A stretch of DNA of 23,585 bases. Origin: a virus. The DNA is taken from positions 1 through 23,585 of IMG/VR virus record IMGVR_UViG_3300022673_000005. One strand, given 5' to 3'. Below, one piece after another: positions 22,527 to 23,585 of this stretch. The translations under genes were made by a program, and so were the position numbers. The stretch's first letter is position 1; every line of letters starts with the position of its first letter. A model generated the notes under the pieces. It was given only the letters and a program-made list of their open reading frames with translations, did not search any database and was not told where the DNA came from.

Positions 22527-22799
22527 TTAACCCTCTAAATCAGCTACCGCATTAGAGACTTTAGGCGTCCACACAAAATAATATTGCACACCATCCGCAT
22601 TAAATTTCTTCATCGTTGGAAAGTGCGCATCCCATAACAATACATAATCAATGGTTGTGCTGGCTGGGCGCGTGTATAACTCAAGCTTTCCGCCATCAGT
22701 AGGCGTGCAGTCATAACAAATGTCTACGTCTGCGGAGCCTGTTGCCGGTGAGCTACTACCATCGAAAGCGGCAGTTTGTTCGCTAAAAATTGTCGCCAT
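22527..22799 (-). CDS. Small unknown protein before the terminase genes
   Basis: A 90-aa beta-rich protein with no family recognised: residues 1-20 rich in Ser/Ala/Gly, two Cys in DICYDCTPTDGG (27-38), then YVLLWDAHFP and YYFVWTPKV. The start at 22799 lies 75 bases inside the preceding gene, in another frame, with CAGGG 11 bases upstream. No other Met is available before residue 63, and the N-terminal residues look normal, so I accept the long overlap, with some doubt. The gene ends 4 bases before the small terminase gene. Confidence 0.55.
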   Translation of the reverse strand: MATIFSEQTAAFDGSSSPATGSADVDICYDCTPTDGGKLELYTRPASTTIDYVLLWDAHFPTMKKFNADGVQYYFVWTPKVSNAVADLEG

Positions 22800-22954
22800 G
22801 TTTTTAAGTACCCTGTGATGTAATCGTCTATATAATCATTGATGTAATCGCGCACATAACCAAAGAACTGCGTGGGTGAGACGCCTTCACCGGCACCTTC
22901 AAGCCAATAGTTTTCTTCCCAGTGATTGGCGTTCCAGTAATTATCATTCCACAT
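22724..22954 (-). CDS. Small aromatic-repeat protein (Trp and Tyr periodic motifs)
   Basis: A 76-aa protein. The start is the ATG at 22954 (MWNDNYW), with AAGAG 10 bases upstream and an 11-base overlap with the previous gene; a TTG six codons earlier lies inside that gene and has no better signal. Residues 2-18 have Trp at 2, 7, 12 and 17, each unit W-x-x-N-Y/H. Residues 33-51 have Tyr at 33, 37, 41, 45 and 49, each unit Y-[VIL]-x-[DG]. Between them is a short flexible GAGEGVSPTQ segment. The family is unknown to me, although Trp/Asn/Tyr repeats of this general kind do occur in small phage proteins. The C-terminal 25 codons overlap the next gene. Confidence 0.6.
   Translation of the reverse strand: MWNDNYWNANHWEENYWLEGAGEGVSPTQFFGYVRDYINDYIDDYITGYLKTWRQFLANKLPLSMVVAHRQQAPQT
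22802..22858 (-). repeat. 12-base tandem coding repeat
   Basis: Imperfect copies of GAT-TAY-ATH-RNN encoding the Tyr tetrads of the 76-aa protein. At least four units; the last diverges to GGG-TAC-TTA, which also supplies the CAGGG ahead of the next gene's start. Confidence 0.7.
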
Positions 22955-23165
22955 TGCCGCAATACTCTTCAATCATCGTTCGACATTCTTGCAGTGTTGC
23001 GGGGACGATGGCGGCTTGTGATTCCAAATACTTCACTTGCATAATCACGCCTTTGATATTTCCATCCACAACATAACGTTCTAAGCGTTGCAAGTTCTTA
23101 ATGATCTTTTGAACGCGGTCCGTGCTTATCTCTTCACTCGTTAACGCTTTCTTTCTGCCAAACAT
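22944..23165 (-). CDS. Small basic unknown protein
   Basis: A 73-aa protein, start supported by AAGGA 8 bases before the ATG. It is helical and charged, beginning MFGRKKALTSEEISTDRV, with a later LESQAAIVPATLQECRTMIE helix. No membrane segment, no known family. It lies between the repeat protein and the aromatic-repeat gene, overlapping the latter by 11 bases. Confidence 0.55.
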   Translation of the reverse strand: MFGRKKALTSEEISTDRVQKIIKNLQRLERYVVDGNIKGVIMQVKYLESQAAIVPATLQECRTMIEEYCGNVE

Positions 23166-23186
23166 ATCAGTATTCCTTGCCTGTTA

Positions 23187-23585
23187 TTAGCTCGATGGGG
23201 TTAAGGTCATTGCTGTACGCTCATTAGATACGTTTGTTGTTGCTGCTACTCGTGTAGATACCCCGTTAGGCGTACTAAACGTTGCACCAGAATCGCTAGT
23301 TTGACCGGCGCATACCGAAAGAATAATGCTTAACACTTGCTGCATTGTGTAAGTGCCTTGCGCTTCAACTTGCGAGCCTATGACCGCTGAGGCTATCGCT
23401 GAAGCTGTTGGATCATTCAATGCTGCGATCAACCCTGGAATATCATCAGACTGTAACTCATTAGTATCTGCCACGATCGCGGCTAACTGCGTTGAGTTAG
23501 AATCCATTTCCGCACGGTTTTCCGCCGCTGTTGGTAACGCTGCAATCAGTGTCGGTATATCGTCCGATTGCAATTCGTTGGTATC
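23187..23585 (-). CDS. Repeat-containing phage protein (5' end outside window)
   Basis: At least 132 codons, open to the right edge, so the N-terminus is missing. The visible part starts in one copy of an ADTNELQSDDIP-x-LIAAL unit and contains a second copy 39 residues on. The C-terminal 60 residues (YTMQQVLSIILSVCAGQTSD, then a Thr/Ser-rich stretch and NERTAMTLTPSS) match a C-terminal domain I recall in many phage proteins that also bear 'DIP-x-LIAAL-NDP' linkers. A tail- or fibre-associated structural role is possible but not shown. No start codon can be assigned. Confidence 0.62.
   Translation of the reverse strand, partial: DTNELQSDDIPTLIAALPTAAENRAEMDSNSTQLAAIVADTNELQSDDIPGLIAALNDPTASAIASAVIGSQVEAQGTYTMQQVLSIILSVCAGQTSDSGATFSTPNGVSTRVAATTNVSNERTAMTLTPSS
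23418..23585 (-). repeat. Two copies of a 117-base coding repeat
   Basis: Copies at 23535-23585 and 23418-23468, each encoding DTNELQSDDIP-[TG]-LIAAL, offset by exactly 117 bases (39 residues). The DNA has diverged at many third positions, so it is not a recent duplication. More copies may lie to the right of the window. Confidence 0.75.

Noticed and set aside
22955-22972. TTG start six codons before the aromatic-repeat protein's ATG
   Set aside because: The ATG at 22954 has AAGAG at suitable spacing, gives the usual 11-base overlap and starts exactly at the Trp repeat.

Overview
The window is a contiguous block of late (structural and DNA-packaging) genes from a short-tailed, T7-like bacteriophage or prophage. 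Every supported gene lies on the minus strand, so transcription and gene order run from high to low coordinates. The set comprises a T7 gp8-type head-tail connector, a scaffold, a major capsid protein, gp11- and gp12-type tail tube/nozzle proteins, three or four internal core proteins and a fibre/spike, but no contractile or long-tail genes. The host is probably a Gram-negative bacterium of moderate GC, but nothing seen here identifies it. No integrase, repressor, RNA polymerase, replication or lysis gene lies in the window, so lifestyle cannot be judged.

In transcription order: (1) 23585-22527, four small genes: a protein with 39-residue repeats (cut by the window edge), a 73-aa unknown, a 76-aa aromatic-repeat protein and a 90-aa unknown. 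(2) 22522-20556, small terminase (P22 gp3/GP3_package type) and large terminase. (3) 20549-19543, three small unknown genes. (4) 19508-16417, portal, a membrane-anchored Bbp19-like protein and a scaffold with a Gly/Glu/Gln tract. (5) 16384-14862, a capsid unit: a structured three-way-junction RNA, the major capsid gene, a small probable decoration gene and a strong intrinsic terminator. (6) 14846-12203, an overlapping four-gene cargo cassette: DUF115/MptE-like protein, GT9-like glycosyltransferase, GT29 (sialyltransferase)-like protein and a SAM methyltransferase. (7) 12105-8443, a conserved-looking unknown, tail tube A and tail nozzle B (with a carbohydrate-binding-like insertion). (8) 8443-1703, internal (ejection) proteins, the largest of which appears split over two genes. 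(9) 1696-1, a tail fibre/spike with a T7 gp17-like N-terminus and a beta-helix body, running off the left edge.

The genes form one virion-assembly programme: terminase pumps DNA through the portal into a scaffolded capsid; tube and nozzle proteins close the head; internal proteins form the ejection channel; the fibre binds or degrades host glycan. Two things do not fit a plain morphogenesis operon. One is the glycan-type cassette inserted between capsid and tail genes. The other is a set of RNA structures bracketing the capsid unit and the cassette, whose pairing is better on the transcribed strand than on the opposite one (G-U wobbles instead of A-C mismatches). The capsid unit resembles in layout T7 gene 10, which lies between promoter phi10 and terminator Tphi. 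No gene-free stretch longer than about 170 bases occurs.
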